Assembly (NCBI GenBank): GCA_038210275.1
Contig: JBBQWV010000014.1
Coordinates: forward strand, 24,647 to 88,646
Length of the DNA: 64,000 nt
Direction: 5' to 3'
From: PALSA-1296 sp038210275
Lineage (GTDB): Bacteria > Bacteroidota > Ignavibacteria > Palsa-1295
Shown here: positions 26,151 through 34,802 of the stretch, piece by piece
Layout: each line of letters begins with the position of its first letter
How positions within the stretch are numbered: position 1 is the first letter of the stretch
Program-made: the position numbers and the translations under genes
Notes under the pieces: model-generated
What the model was told of the DNA's origin: nothing
What the model saw: the letters and a program-made list of their open reading frames with translations, nothing else
Database searches by the model: none

Positions 26151-28085
26151 ATGAATAATATAAAAATTACTTTCCCTGACGGCAACGTCAAAGAATTTGC
26201 TTCCGGCATTACCGGAATGCAGATCGCCGAATCTATTTCTCCGCGCCTGGCTGCGGTATCGCTTGGCATTTATGTCAATGAAAAGCCTTACGATCTTGCA
26301 ACGCCGATCACCGGAGATGCGGCAGTTCGCATCGTAAAATGGGAATCCGATGAAGGTCATTCGATCTTCTGGCATTCAAGCGCACATTTAATGGCAGAAG
26401 CTGTCGAATCAATTTATCCCGGAACACGATTCGGAATTGGACCGCCAATTGAGAACGGTTGGTATTATGATATGCAGCTTCCCGAAGGCGTGAAGCTTGT
26501 ACCGGATGATCTTGCTGCTATCGAAGAGAAGATGGCAAAACTTGCCGAGCGCGACGTCCCATATAATCGCATTCCCAAAGAATATGATGAAGCCGTTGCA
26601 TACTTCAAAGAAAAAGGCGATTGGCTAAAGTTGGAACTGCTGGATGGTTTGAAAGGGCAGCAGATCACTTTTTATGAGCAAGGGGATTTTGTTGATCTTT
26701 GCCGAGGTACTCATGTGCCTTCGACAGGGAAAATAAAATTTGCAAAGCTTCTTTCCATTGCAGGCGCATATTGGCGCGGCGATGAAAAGCGTCCGATGCT
26801 AACTCGTTTGTATGGAATCAGCTTTCCAACAAAGAAAGAACTTGATGAGTATCTCAAGAATCGCGAAGAAGCAGAAAAGCGCGATCATCGCAAACTCGGC
26901 AAAGAGCTTGAGCTTTTCATGATCACTCCGAAAGTAGGCGGCGGACTTCCTATCTGGCTTCCCAATGGAGCAGTCGTTCGCAACCAACTCGAAACATTTC
27001 TGCGACGTGCTCAGCAGAAGATGGGATATTTTCAAGTTGTGACTCCGCATATCGGAAATCTTGACCTCTATAAAACAAGCGGACACTATCCGTATTATAA
27101 AGATAGTCAGTTCACTCCGATCACTGTGGATGATGAGCAGTATTTGCTGAAGCCGATGAACTGCCCGCATCATCACATGATCTATGCATCGAAGCCGCGA
27201 AGCTATCGCGACCTTCCGGTGCGATTGGCGGAGTTCGGAACAGTCTATCGCTATGAGCAGTCAGGCGAATTGAATGGTTTGTCACGAGTCAGATCCTTTA
27301 CTCAGGACGATGCGCATCTTTACATGATGCCGGAACAGCTTCTTGAAGAGCTAAAGAGCGTGATCGGACTTACGCAACACGTCTCAAAAACTCTTGGCTT
27401 CAGTGATTTCAAAATTCGTTTATCTTTCCGCGATCCCGCTAATAAGGATAAGTACGGCGGCAATGATGAGCAGTGGATCCAAGCTGAAAAAGATGTGAAA
27501 GAAGCTGCCGATGCAATGGGTTTGGAATATACTATTGCTATTGGCGAAGCTGCATTTTACGGACCTAAAATTGATTTCATGCTCAGAGATGCACTTGGGA
27601 GAAGCTGGCAGCTTGGAACTGTGCAAGTTGATTATGTAATGCCGGAGCGTTTTAATCTGGAGTATATCGGCGCTGATGGCGGCAAGCACCGCCCGGTTAT
27701 TATTCACAGAGCGCCGTTCGGTTCGTTCGAAAGATTTATCAGTTTATTAATAGAGCACTATGCCGGAAATTTCCCGACATGGCTTGCACCGACTCAGGTT
27801 GCCGTGCTTCCGATCACTGATGCGCAGTCTGAATATGCTAAAGAGATCACCGATAAGCTCAATGGAATGGGAATACGTGTGATCTTAGATGCATCGAATG
27901 AGAAGGTCAATGCCCGCATCCGTGATCAGGAGATGATGAAAGTACCGATCATGCTGATAGTCGGAGCGAAGGAACAGGAAGCCGGGACCGTCTCACTTCG
28001 TCGTCACGGAAAAGGGAATATCGGAACGATTACGCTCGAAGAGGCATTTAGTACCGTTCAGGTGGAAAGTGCCATTCCCAGCTAA
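26151..28085 (+). CDS. thrS: Threonyl-tRNA synthetase
   Basis: Charges tRNA-Thr. The 644 residues show all domains in order: TGS (about 1-62, ITFPDGNVKEFASG), the editing SAD domain with zinc-type motif HSSAHLMAEAV and CRGTHVPSTG, the class II catalytic core with motif 2 RLAEFGTVYRYEQSGEL and motif 3 GSFERFISLLIEHYAG, zinc ligands MNCPHH, and the C-terminal anticodon-binding domain (about 545-640). Followed by infC and rpmI, the classical order. Confidence 0.97.
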   Translation: MNNIKITFPDGNVKEFASGITGMQIAESISPRLAAVSLGIYVNEKPYDLATPITGDAAVRIVKWESDEGHSIFWHSSAHLMAEAVESIYPGTRFGIGPPIENGWYYDMQLPEGVKLVPDDLAAIEEKMAKLAERDVPYNRIPKEYDEAVAYFKEKGDWLKLELLDGLKGQQITFYEQGDFVDLCRGTHVPSTGKIKFAKLLSIAGAYWRGDEKRPMLTRLYGISFPTKKELDEYLKNREEAEKRDHRKLGKELELFMITPKVGGGLPIWLPNGAVVRNQLETFLRRAQQKMGYFQVVTPHIGNLDLYKTSGHYPYYKDSQFTPITVDDEQYLLKPMNCPHHHMIYASKPRSYRDLPVRLAEFGTVYRYEQSGELNGLSRVRSFTQDDAHLYMMPEQLLEELKSVIGLTQHVSKTLGFSDFKIRLSFRDPANKDKYGGNDEQWIQAEKDVKEAADAMGLEYTIAIGEAAFYGPKIDFMLRDALGRSWQLGTVQVDYVMPERFNLEYIGADGGKHRPVIIHRAPFGSFERFISLLIEHYAGNFPTWLAPTQVAVLPITDAQSEYAKEITDKLNGMGIRVILDASNEKVNARIRDQEMMKVPIMLIVGAKEQEAGTVSLRRHGKGNIGTITLEEAFSTVQVESAIPS

Positions 28086-28161
28086 GAAGGGCATTCGTTT
28101 TTCAATAATTTCAAACTGCATTTGAAGATAAAGCATTGTGTTAATTTAAGATCTGTTGCGA

Positions 28162-28905
28162 ATGGGTAAACAGATCATTTTACGCCCTACAACTTCGGCT
28201 GCTCCGAAACCTCCATCAGGGAGGCAGAACAGATTCAGCCGCGAGATGCCTGTAAAAAATGCAGGCGCCAGGATGAACGAACAGATACGCGTTCCGGAGA
28301 TTCGTGTTGTCGATGAAGAAGGTATTGTTGGCGTGATGACGCCACAAGAGGCAATGAAACTTGCGCATGAACGCGGAGTTGATCTCATCGAGATCGCACC
28401 GAATGCCGAGCCGCCCGTATGCAAACTTATGGAATTTGGAAAGTGGCGGTACGAACATCAGAAGCGTGAGAAGATGGCGAAAGCCTCTTCGCATAAGCAG
28501 CTCATCAAAGAGCTTCGCTTCCATCCGGCAACGGATACGCACGATTTTGATTTTAAGCTGCGTCATGCACGCGGTTGGATCGAAGAAGGACATAAAGTAA
28601 AAGTGTCCGTGCAGTTTAAAGGCAGAGAAATTGCGTACAAAGAATTCGGCGAGCAATTGCTTCGCAAGTTCGAAGAGAAGATTACTGACATTGCAAAGGT
28701 TGATCAGAATATTTCTTTGATGGGAAAACTCATGACCATGATGGTTTCCCCACGAGGAAAGGGCAAGAAGGAAGATGATTCGGCTACGAAAGATCCGAAT
28801 AAGCCAAAGCCGAAATCTGAATTTGCAGAGAAGCTTGAGGCGATGACACTGCAAAAGAAGGTACAGCCACCGCCGACTGCTGAGGAAGCACCGGCTGCCG
28901 AATAA
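28162..28905 (+). CDS. infC: Translation initiation factor IF-3
   Basis: Binds the 30S subunit and checks the initiator tRNA-start codon pair. From the ATG at 28162 the protein is 247 residues, longer than the usual 170-200 because of a basic N-terminal extension (about 1-38) and a charged C-terminal tail (about 205-247). The core begins ARMNEQIRVPEIRVVDE and contains GVDLIEIAPNAEPPVCKLME, LRFHPATDTHDFDFKLRHA and VKVSVQFKGREIAY, all diagnostic. A TTG two codons upstream (28156) is also possible; infC genes often use rare start codons as part of autoregulation. It lies 76 bases after thrS. Confidence 0.95.
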   Translation: MGKQIILRPTTSAAPKPPSGRQNRFSREMPVKNAGARMNEQIRVPEIRVVDEEGIVGVMTPQEAMKLAHERGVDLIEIAPNAEPPVCKLMEFGKWRYEHQKREKMAKASSHKQLIKELRFHPATDTHDFDFKLRHARGWIEEGHKVKVSVQFKGREIAYKEFGEQLLRKFEEKITDIAKVDQNISLMGKLMTMMVSPRGKGKKEDDSATKDPNKPKPKSEFAEKLEAMTLQKKVQPPPTAEEAPAAE

Positions 28906-28940
28906 AATTTTTTATATATAGTTTTAAATTTTAGAATACC

Positions 28941-29135
28941 ATGCCAAAAACGAAGACGAAATCAGGCGCGAAGAAGCGCTTCAGCATCACCGGATCAGGT
29001 AAAGTAAAACGCGAAAAACCGTATCACGGTCATATGCTCACATCCAAATCTCAGAAGCGCAAACGCAGTCTGCGCCAATCAACGCTGGTCGCCGATACTG
29101 AATCGAAGACGATCAAAAGATTGCTCGGGCAATAA
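28941..29135 (+). CDS. rpmI: 50S ribosomal protein bL35
   Basis: 64 residues, basic, with MPKTKTKSGAKKRFSITGSG at the N-terminus and the family SQKRKRSLRQ segment. Normally rplT (bL20) follows rpmI in thrS-infC-rpmI-rplT operons; here a terminator and a convergent gene follow instead. Confidence 0.96.
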   Translation: MPKTKTKSGAKKRFSITGSGKVKREKPYHGHMLTSKSQKRKRSLRQSTLVADTESKTIKRLLGQ

Positions 29136-29163
29136 AAGCTAACCGGAAATTTCGATTTCTTTA

Positions 29164-29199
29164 GAAGCGCGGCTGAGTTATCAGCGGCGCTTCTTTTCA
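29164..29199. terminator. Rho-independent terminator, probably bidirectional
   Basis: GAAGCGC-G-GCTGA and TCAGC-G-GCGCTTC form a 12-bp stem with one mismatch (29164-29192), followed by TTTTCATTTTG. It ends the thrS-infC-rpmI transcript and lies just beyond the stop of the convergent gene. Confidence 0.85.
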
Positions 29200-29214
29200 T
29201 TTTGTAACTCTGAA

Positions 29215-30168
29215 TTAGAAATGGAGATTTATTCCGAAGGTCAGGGAAGTCGTGCCGAATTTTCCGATTTCGCCATTAGAGAGAGGAATACTTGAAAGAC
29301 CGAATGTATGGCGAAGTTCAAGATAGGAGGTTGTACCTGCGATTCCAATTCCAGCAAATAAGGTTGGTATCCATTTATTGATAGGTGCAGTCCGAAGATC
29401 GTTCTGATAAAAACTACCGGTTGAATCATTAAAGGCATAGCGCTTCATTTCCAGACTGTCGCTGGTAATATTACTAATTCCTCCGCCCCCGGTTATATAA
29501 AAACTTCCTTGCATTTTATAACGGCATTCAAGATTGATATGAGAATATGACGTGTTCGTATAAAATTTTGTATAATGCGGGAGGATCTCAATTCCATTTC
29601 CGCCTTCATAAGCAATCAGAAAAGTGAAATTCGTAATTGCATCATAACCTAAACCGAAGCCATAAGTAAATCCGAAATCACTCATAGGAAAAGCAAATCC
29701 AAATTTCGCACTTAAGGTTAGCCCCATTTTTGGTACAGGCTCTCCATACATTTCTGGTCTCAACTGCGAGTTAATCGCAAATTTAGATGTGTCAGAAGGG
29801 AAGTTAATGATCAAAGGGTTATCGAATGAATTCCAGTCTCCGGTGATACCGTCAACAATGTAGCTGACGTAATAAGTAAAGAGATCTGCTAATATCCAAG
29901 CCGGTTCGAACGAACTTGAAAGAAAGGCAACTCTTTCTTGTCCTTTATAAACAAATCTCAGGGTATAGTCCTTCTTTCGTTGCAGTTTGAGCATCGCAGC
30001 GTTGTTGTAATAATACACCCTCAAGGGGTCACTTCCGAAAGCATCGGTAACTCTCGTTCCTTCCGGCATGATAACCGTAACATCCTGAGTAGAACCACTG
30101 ATGATCGTTGCGCAGCCCGCAACAACGGCGCAAAGAATGATGATGTACAAATGTCTGATTCGAATCAT
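29215..30168 (-). CDS. Outer-membrane lipoprotein with barrel-like C-terminal half
   Basis: 317 residues. The signal MIRIRHLYIIILCAVVAGC ends in lipobox VAGC, followed by ATIISGSTQDVTVIMPEGT, a start shared by PEGA-type and CsgG-neighbour lipoproteins of Bacteroidota. Residues about 40-140 form the first domain (LRFVYKGQERVAFLSSSF); from about 150 a repeated hydrophobic/polar pattern (SAKFGFAFPMSDFGFTYGFG) indicates a small beta-barrel ending in TTSLTFGINLHF. Function unknown. Confidence 0.75.
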   Translation of the reverse strand: MIRIRHLYIIILCAVVAGCATIISGSTQDVTVIMPEGTRVTDAFGSDPLRVYYYNNAAMLKLQRKKDYTLRFVYKGQERVAFLSSSFEPAWILADLFTYYVSYIVDGITGDWNSFDNPLIINFPSDTSKFAINSQLRPEMYGEPVPKMGLTLSAKFGFAFPMSDFGFTYGFGLGYDAITNFTFLIAYEGGNGIEILPHYTKFYTNTSYSHINLECRYKMQGSFYITGGGGISNITSDSLEMKRYAFNDSTGSFYQNDLRTAPINKWIPTLFAGIGIAGTTSYLELRHTFGLSSIPLSNGEIGKFGTTSLTFGINLHF

Positions 30169-30284
30169 ATCCCTAAAGACACATTTTTAATGCAAAAGGT
30201 GGCGTTGCAAATATAAGGGATTAATTCATTCCACTCTAATAAATAGGGAAACCATCTGTTCTTATTATTCTTTACATCTTTTCT

Positions 30285-30611
30285 ATGGACGACCAACGCG
30301 AAAAAGAAATACGTGAATACGCTCATCGGAAGGCATCGCCGCCACTTTTCGGAGGGAGTAATCCGGAAACAGATGACTCCGAATACCGTAAAGCTATGCA
30401 GGAGAATGCTCCGTACCTCACACTCGGCATTCAAATGGCTCTTACGATCGCTGCCTTCGCAGGGCTTGGGTGGTGGCTTGATAAACAAAATGGCACTTCT
30501 TTTTGGATAGGAATATGCTCCGGATTCGGAGCGGTTGCCGGACTTGGCTATTTTCTTCTTGTTGTTCTCCGATTAGAGAAAAAGAACGAGATGAAGAAGA
30601 AGGCTAAGTGA
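30285..30611 (+). CDS. AtpZ/AtpI-type small membrane protein of the ATP synthase operon
   Basis: 108 residues with a charged N-terminus and two membrane helices (about 46-66 and 72-94), including YLTLGIQMALTIAAFAGLGW and WLDKQNGTSFW. This is the pattern of AtpZ/ATPase_gene1 proteins that help assemble the F1Fo complex or carry magnesium/calcium. It opens the atp cluster. Confidence 0.82.
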   Translation: MDDQREKEIREYAHRKASPPLFGGSNPETDDSEYRKAMQENAPYLTLGIQMALTIAAFAGLGWWLDKQNGTSFWIGICSGFGAVAGLGYFLLVVLRLEKKNEMKKKAK

Positions 30612-30756
30612 GAAATCCACAATCTCTGGTAAACCCCTTATATCCCCCAAAATATACTCAAAAAAATGAAACAAAAGAGGGGGTAAAATACGTTTAATAA
30701 GGCTGTAATAGTGATCTATATATTGTTTTCGTATTTAAATATTAAAAGTAATAAAA

Positions 30757-31206
30757 TTGAGCGCAATTATTCAAGCATATCAATTGATCCGTCCCCGCGA
30801 ATCAAGCGTTTCTATCAGCCGCGAGGCTACTCGTTTTTTCGTAATCTGGTTCGGTTTGCTTAGCATCGTTCTTTATGGCGGCGGTTTGCTTGCCATGAAC
30901 GCATTCTCAACCGAAACTTTCAGATCAGCTTGTTTCATCGGTATGGCAATGTGTACTTTGACAAGTGTTGCAAGTTTTTTCATCACAGAATGGGCGATCG
31001 ATCAGCCGAATGACCTATTCTTCGGTGTAGCAATTGCTTCGATCTTCGTAAGAATTTTCGGTTTAGTTCTTGCATTTGGAATGGCACAGTTCCTTTTCAA
31101 GATCAACCCTATCGGCTTGGTTACGGGAATGTTCTCATCGTACTTCTCGTATCTCGTAGTCGAGATCATTTACATTCACAAGAAATCCCTCACACGCGGA
31201 GAGTAA
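30757..31206 (+). CDS. AtpI-like four-helix membrane protein
   Basis: 149 residues with four predicted membrane helices (about 26-48, 55-77, 85-107 and 115-140). Position between the AtpZ-like gene and atpB matches AtpI (ATP synthase protein I), thought to aid assembly of the c-ring. Sequence similarity to AtpI is weak, so the call rests on topology and position. The start is the TTG at 30757; no in-frame ATG gives a complete first helix. A 145-base AT-rich spacer with a TATTTAAATATT stretch precedes it. Confidence 0.7.
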   Translation: MSAIIQAYQLIRPRESSVSISREATRFFVIWFGLLSIVLYGGGLLAMNAFSTETFRSACFIGMAMCTLTSVASFFITEWAIDQPNDLFFGVAIASIFVRIFGLVLAFGMAQFLFKINPIGLVTGMFSSYFSYLVVEIIYIHKKSLTRGE

Positions 31207-31213
31207 TTTGCGC

Positions 31214-32428
31214 ATGACGCTACGTCGCAGGGTCACAATCTTTTTTCTATTTGTCGTCCTGCTTGCAGGTCCGGCGATAGCGAGCGAAGAATCTCCGAAA
31301 GACTCCTCAGCATCCGGCACTCCTGTAGTGAAGGAGACGAAATCTCCGATGAGCGAAGAAGAGCAGGAAAACGACATTTGGAAAAATGAGAAGAAAGATA
31401 CGATTGATGCCGGCAAGCTCTTCGGCAAGATCATCAAGCATTTGGAGGATACCTACGAACTCCATTTCATTAGCGTTAAGATTCCGCTTCCTATCCTCTT
31501 TACTGATGCTTCCGGCTTTCATTTTTTTTCAAGCTTAGAAAAACTTGTTGAATCGGGAGTTTATAAATTAAGAGATCCGGAAAAATACGAAGAGCAGAAA
31601 AAGAAAGCTCTCTTTGGCTTCATCACTCCTTGGGAGCGCGTTGATGGGAAAGAAGCAGGCTTTACGCTTGATCTATCCATGACGGCGAACAGATTCTTCC
31701 TTCTCGTTGCAATGTTTGTTCTTATTCTTATTACATGGGCAGCAGGTAGAAAAGCGAAAACAAAAGTTATCCCAAAAGGGAATCACAATCTTATTGAGTC
31801 GCTCGTCGTGTATGTCCGCGATGAGATCGTCTATCCGAATATTGAAAAGAAATGGGCTGATCGCCTGATGCCGTATTTCCTTACGACATTCTTTTTCATC
31901 TTCATCATCAATATGATCGGGCTTGTGCCTTTGACCAAGACTCCCACCGGCAATCTTGCCGTAACGGTAACTTTGGCGATCTGCACATTCATCCTTACTC
32001 AGATCATGGGTATCAGGACGATGGGGCTTTCAGCTTACTTAAAACATTTTACGGGCGGATTGCATGAGATGGATATTCCACTTGCTATGAAGATCGTGCT
32101 TATCATGATCATGGTGCCGATCGAATTCATCGGACTTTTTACAAAGCCTTTCGCTTTGACGATGCGTTTATTTGCGAATATGACGGCAGGTCATATTGTT
32201 ATTGGAGCACTTATCGGATTGGCACTGTTGTTTCAATCAGTGATCGCAGGGTTTGCAGTTTCGGTGCCGTTCGCTTTGTTTATCTATTTGCTCGAATTGC
32301 TTGTTGCTGCATTGCAGGCATTTGTGTTTACAATGCTCTCGGCAGTGTTTGTAGGAATGATGGTGCATGAGCATCATGAAGGTGGGCATGAGACGAAAGA
32401 AGAGCGATTGGCTGAAGTGAGTATCTAA
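31214..32428 (+). CDS. atpB: ATP synthase Fo subunit a
   Basis: Proton-channel stator subunit. About 404 residues from the ATG at 31214 (a TTG at 31208 is two codons upstream). An N-terminal signal peptide (RRRVTIFFLFVVLLAGPAIA) and a charged periplasmic domain of about 130 residues precede the membrane part, as in Bacteroidota atpB. The helices carry LMPYFLTTFFFIFIINMIGL and the essential arginine in LTMRLFANMTAGH (about residue 320). The C-terminus is histidine-rich (MVHEHHEGGHETKEE). Confidence 0.95.
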   Translation: MTLRRRVTIFFLFVVLLAGPAIASEESPKDSSASGTPVVKETKSPMSEEEQENDIWKNEKKDTIDAGKLFGKIIKHLEDTYELHFISVKIPLPILFTDASGFHFFSSLEKLVESGVYKLRDPEKYEEQKKKALFGFITPWERVDGKEAGFTLDLSMTANRFFLLVAMFVLILITWAAGRKAKTKVIPKGNHNLIESLVVYVRDEIVYPNIEKKWADRLMPYFLTTFFFIFIINMIGLVPLTKTPTGNLAVTVTLAICTFILTQIMGIRTMGLSAYLKHFTGGLHEMDIPLAMKIVLIMIMVPIEFIGLFTKPFALTMRLFANMTAGHIVIGALIGLALLFQSVIAGFAVSVPFALFIYLLELLVAALQAFVFTMLSAVFVGMMVHEHHEGGHETKEERLAEVSI

Positions 32429-32435
32429 AATTTAA

Positions 32436-32484
32436 TGGGACGGACTTTAGTCCGTCAGTCTCAAACGGACTAAAGTCCGTCCCA
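32436..32484. repeat. Perfect 20-bp inverted repeat between atpB and atpE (family B-like)
   Basis: TGGGACGGACTTTAGTCCGT at 32436-32455 and its exact complement at 32465-32484, with a 9-base loop. Each arm is itself partly palindromic (CGGACTTTAGTCCG). It should form a very stable RNA hairpin in the atp transcript. No T-run directly follows, so simple rho-independent termination is not clear. Confidence 0.92.
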
Positions 32485-32546
32485 CTGTCAAAAAAGTTTT
32501 ATTTTTGTAATATAGTTTATTCATATTAATATAAAGGAATAGAAAA

Positions 32547-32774
32547 ATGAATCCATCAGCATTCGCATACTTATCAGCAGGGCTCGGAGCAGCAGTCGCC
32601 GTTGTCGGCGCAGGAGTCGGAATCGGCAAACTCGCAACCGGCGCTTTGGAAGCAATGGGACGCCAGCCTGAAATGTCCGGCGGTATCCGTACGACGATGA
32701 TCATCGCCGCCGCTCTGATCGAAGGACTTGCGCTGTTCGCGCTCGTTATCTGTATCATTCTTTCAGGTAAATAG
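32547..32774 (+). CDS. atpE: ATP synthase Fo subunit c
   Basis: 75 residues forming the two-helix hairpin of the rotor ring. Helix 1 contains the glycine repeat VGAGVGIGKLATGALEAM, the polar loop is GRQPEM, and helix 2 carries the essential carboxylate Glu59 in AALIEGLALFAL. The residues around Glu59 do not show the glutamine/serine-threonine ligands of sodium-type rings, so proton coupling is inferred. The gene is flanked on both sides by long inverted repeats. Confidence 0.96.
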   Translation: MNPSAFAYLSAGLGAAVAVVGAGVGIGKLATGALEAMGRQPEMSGGIRTTMIIAAALIEGLALFALVICIILSGK

Positions 32775-32779
32775 TTTTG

Positions 32780-32882
32780 GGCAGTCGTTAGTCGTTAGTC
32801 ATTAGTCATTAGCAAATAATGCTGATGGCTCATGTCTCTCTGCTAACGACTAAAGACTAAAGACTAACGACTAAAGACTGCC
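32780..32882. repeat. Inverted arrays of AGTCGTT/AGTCATT heptamers between atpE and atpF
   Basis: The left arm (32780-32813) is a run of GTCGTTA/GTCATTA heptamers starting GGCAGTC. The right arm (32842-32882) is the complement, a run of GACTAAA/GACTAAC heptamers ending GACTGCC, with one extra unit. The right arm ends directly at the atpF start codon. Confidence 0.88.
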
Positions 32883-33374
32883 ATGTTAGAAATTAATCCT
32901 GGACTGTCCATCTGGACGCTCATCATTTTTGGCTTACTGCTGGTCCTCCTTTCGAGGATCGCATGGAAGCCGATTCTTGCATCTCTTAAACGGCGCGAAG
33001 AGGCAATTGCCGATTCGCTTTCGAAAGCAGAGCAAGCACGGGCAGATGCTGAAAAGCTTATTGCCGAAACCGAGCGTCAGCGCAAGTTGAACGAAGAGCA
33101 GCTTCATAAGCAGCTTCGCGAAGGCAAGGAATATGCCGAGCGCATGCGTTCTGAGCTTTCACAAAAAGCGCAGGAAGAAGCAAAGAAGATGCTCGATCAA
33201 GCAAAAGCGCAGATCGAACGTGATACGCAGATCGCAATATCACAGCTTCGCAACGAAGCCGCTGATCTTGCTATCGCCGCCGCGGGAAAGCTTCTTGATG
33301 AATCAATGAATGACGATAAGCATAAGAAGATCGTCGAGAAGTTCATTGCAGAGCTTCCAACGCAATCAAATTAA
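32883..33374 (+). CDS. atpF: ATP synthase Fo subunit b
   Basis: 163 residues: one N-terminal membrane helix (about 8-27, LSIWTLIIFGLLLVLLSRIA) and a long, charged, coiled-coil stalk (ERQRKLNEEQLHKQLREGKE and following) that forms the peripheral stator with subunit delta. Length is normal. There is no Shine-Dalgarno-like site; the heptamer repeat runs to two bases before the ATG. Confidence 0.95.
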   Translation: MLEINPGLSIWTLIIFGLLLVLLSRIAWKPILASLKRREEAIADSLSKAEQARADAEKLIAETERQRKLNEEQLHKQLREGKEYAERMRSELSQKAQEEAKKMLDQAKAQIERDTQIAISQLRNEAADLAIAAAGKLLDESMNDDKHKKIVEKFIAELPTQSN

Positions 33375-33381
33375 AGAATAG

Positions 33382-33428
33382 TGGAACGGACTTTAGTCCA
33401 ACCCACCGTAAACTAACGACTAAAGACT
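33382..33428. repeat. Degenerate family B palindrome plus heptamer units upstream of atpH
   Basis: TGGAACGGACTTTAGTCCAACCCA resembles the atpB-atpE hairpin but is decayed, and AACGACTAAAGACTG matches the heptamer arm found before atpF. The motif ends about six bases before the atpH ATG. No longer palindrome is present. Confidence 0.7.
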
Positions 33429-33434
33429 GATTTC

Positions 33435-33989
33435 ATGGATCAACGCATTGCACTTCGCTACGCACAGGCTCTGATGGATATCGGCAAGGAGAAAAACTCC
33501 GTGGCTGAGATCGCCGGCGATATGAAAGTGGTTCGTGATGCCCTGCATGATGTGCATGAGCTAAAGGCAATGCTCCATACTCCTGTTATCCGTCCGGATA
33601 TTAAACGGAAAGTGATCCATCAAGTATTCGAAAAGCATGTCAGTAAAGACGTTATGCTTTTTATGGATCTGCTTTTGAAAAAAGGCAGAGGCAATGTGTT
33701 AGCAGTGACGACGGAAGAATTCTTGCGACTGCTTGATATTGATACCAATACGGTAGCCGCACATATCACCAGTGCCCGCACGTTGGATGAAAGTGCAAAG
33801 CAGCAGATCGTTGCGAAGCTCGAAAAAATTTCGTCAATGAAAGTACGCGCTTCATACTCGCTCGATCCGGCACTGCGCGGGGGCTTTGTTGCGAAGGTTG
33901 GCGATACGCTGATTGATGCAAGCTTGCAGCATCAGCTCGAAAATTTACGCGAAGAATTAAAGGCTTCGGTAGTTGCGAGGGTGAACTGA
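33435..33989 (+). CDS. atpH: ATP synthase F1 subunit delta
   Basis: 184 residues (OSCP family), joining F1 to the peripheral stalk. Typical features are the N-terminal IALRYAQALMDIG, a helical N-domain, and the C-terminal signature region LRGGFVAKVGDTLIDASLQHQLENL. It follows atpF by 60 bases and is followed at two bases by an unrelated secreted-protein gene. Confidence 0.94.
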   Translation: MDQRIALRYAQALMDIGKEKNSVAEIAGDMKVVRDALHDVHELKAMLHTPVIRPDIKRKVIHQVFEKHVSKDVMLFMDLLLKKGRGNVLAVTTEEFLRLLDIDTNTVAAHITSARTLDESAKQQIVAKLEKISSMKVRASYSLDPALRGGFVAKVGDTLIDASLQHQLENLREELKASVVARVN

Positions 33990-33991
33990 TA

Positions 33992-34750
33992 ATGAAGAAC
34001 AAAGCAGCATTCACCGCATTGGTATGTGCTCTGCTTGTGGGCTTGGGAGCTATGGTTTTTACTGATCCATCTCTTGCTCAGATCAAGAAGAAAAAAAAGA
34101 AGAAGCATAAATCTTCGATAACTCTTGCTCCGCCATCAAATTTTTCGCCCACAATGACCGGCGCTCCGGGAACAGTAAAATATTACTTCTTTCCCAATGA
34201 TACCGGCATTACTTGGAAGCTTAGGACTATTCAAGTGCTGATCAATCAGGAAGGCAAGCTTGTAAGAGCCGATACTGTATTTAGCGAATCTCGCGTTATT
34301 GAGAATGACCGATTTTCTCTTCAGCGATTACCGCTGATGGTGACATCCGATACCTCATATAGAATTGGGGGAATCGGCGCCAGATCGGAATCGGTATTCT
34401 ATGTTGATGATTCAGTTGCGATGACCGTATTTAATAATTCCGTAGTCGGCGAAGGAAACAGTATCTTTCTCGTTGCTCCGGTGAAAATCACAAACGCATG
34501 GCATGAGAAATCGGATGATACAACGATAACCGCAGTTGCCGGAATTGTCGATTCAATTGTTACACCGCTCGGAAGATTTGATAGTGTTTTGGTGACGATC
34601 ACGCAGCAGGAGTATTCTGATATGCGAAAGTATTATGCTCATGGTCGCGGTATCATCAAGACGGTTTTTCGTTCAGTCGGACCCGGAGGTAGAGGACTTG
34701 TCGTCATTACGATGGAGATGGTTGAGTTCAAAAAGCCGGGTTGGAATTAG
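33992..34750 (+). CDS. Secreted protein of unknown function inserted between atpH and atpA
   Basis: 252 residues with a signal peptide (about 1-30, AAFTALVCALLVGLGAMVF) ending near SLAQ, then a run of seven lysines (KKKKKKKHK). The mature domain is rich in Thr/Val with YYFFPNDTGITWKLRTIQVL and TYRIGGIGARSESVFYVDD, suggesting beta-sandwich folding; I do not recognise the family. It starts two bases after the atpH stop, so translation is probably coupled. It has no obvious role in ATP synthesis. Confidence 0.8.
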   Translation: MKNKAAFTALVCALLVGLGAMVFTDPSLAQIKKKKKKKHKSSITLAPPSNFSPTMTGAPGTVKYYFFPNDTGITWKLRTIQVLINQEGKLVRADTVFSESRVIENDRFSLQRLPLMVTSDTSYRIGGIGARSESVFYVDDSVAMTVFNNSVVGEGNSIFLVAPVKITNAWHEKSDDTTITAVAGIVDSIVTPLGRFDSVLVTITQQEYSDMRKYYAHGRGIIKTVFRSVGPGGRGLVVITMEMVEFKKPGWN

Positions 34751-34802
34751 GAAAGTACAAGAAATTTTATCAGTAGTTTTATAATAATTAGAGTACAAAA
34801 TT

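Noticed and set aside
32780..32882. Heptamer arrays as a possible CRISPR
   Set aside because: Units are 7-8 bases with no spacers, and arms are inverted relative to each other; no cas genes nearby.
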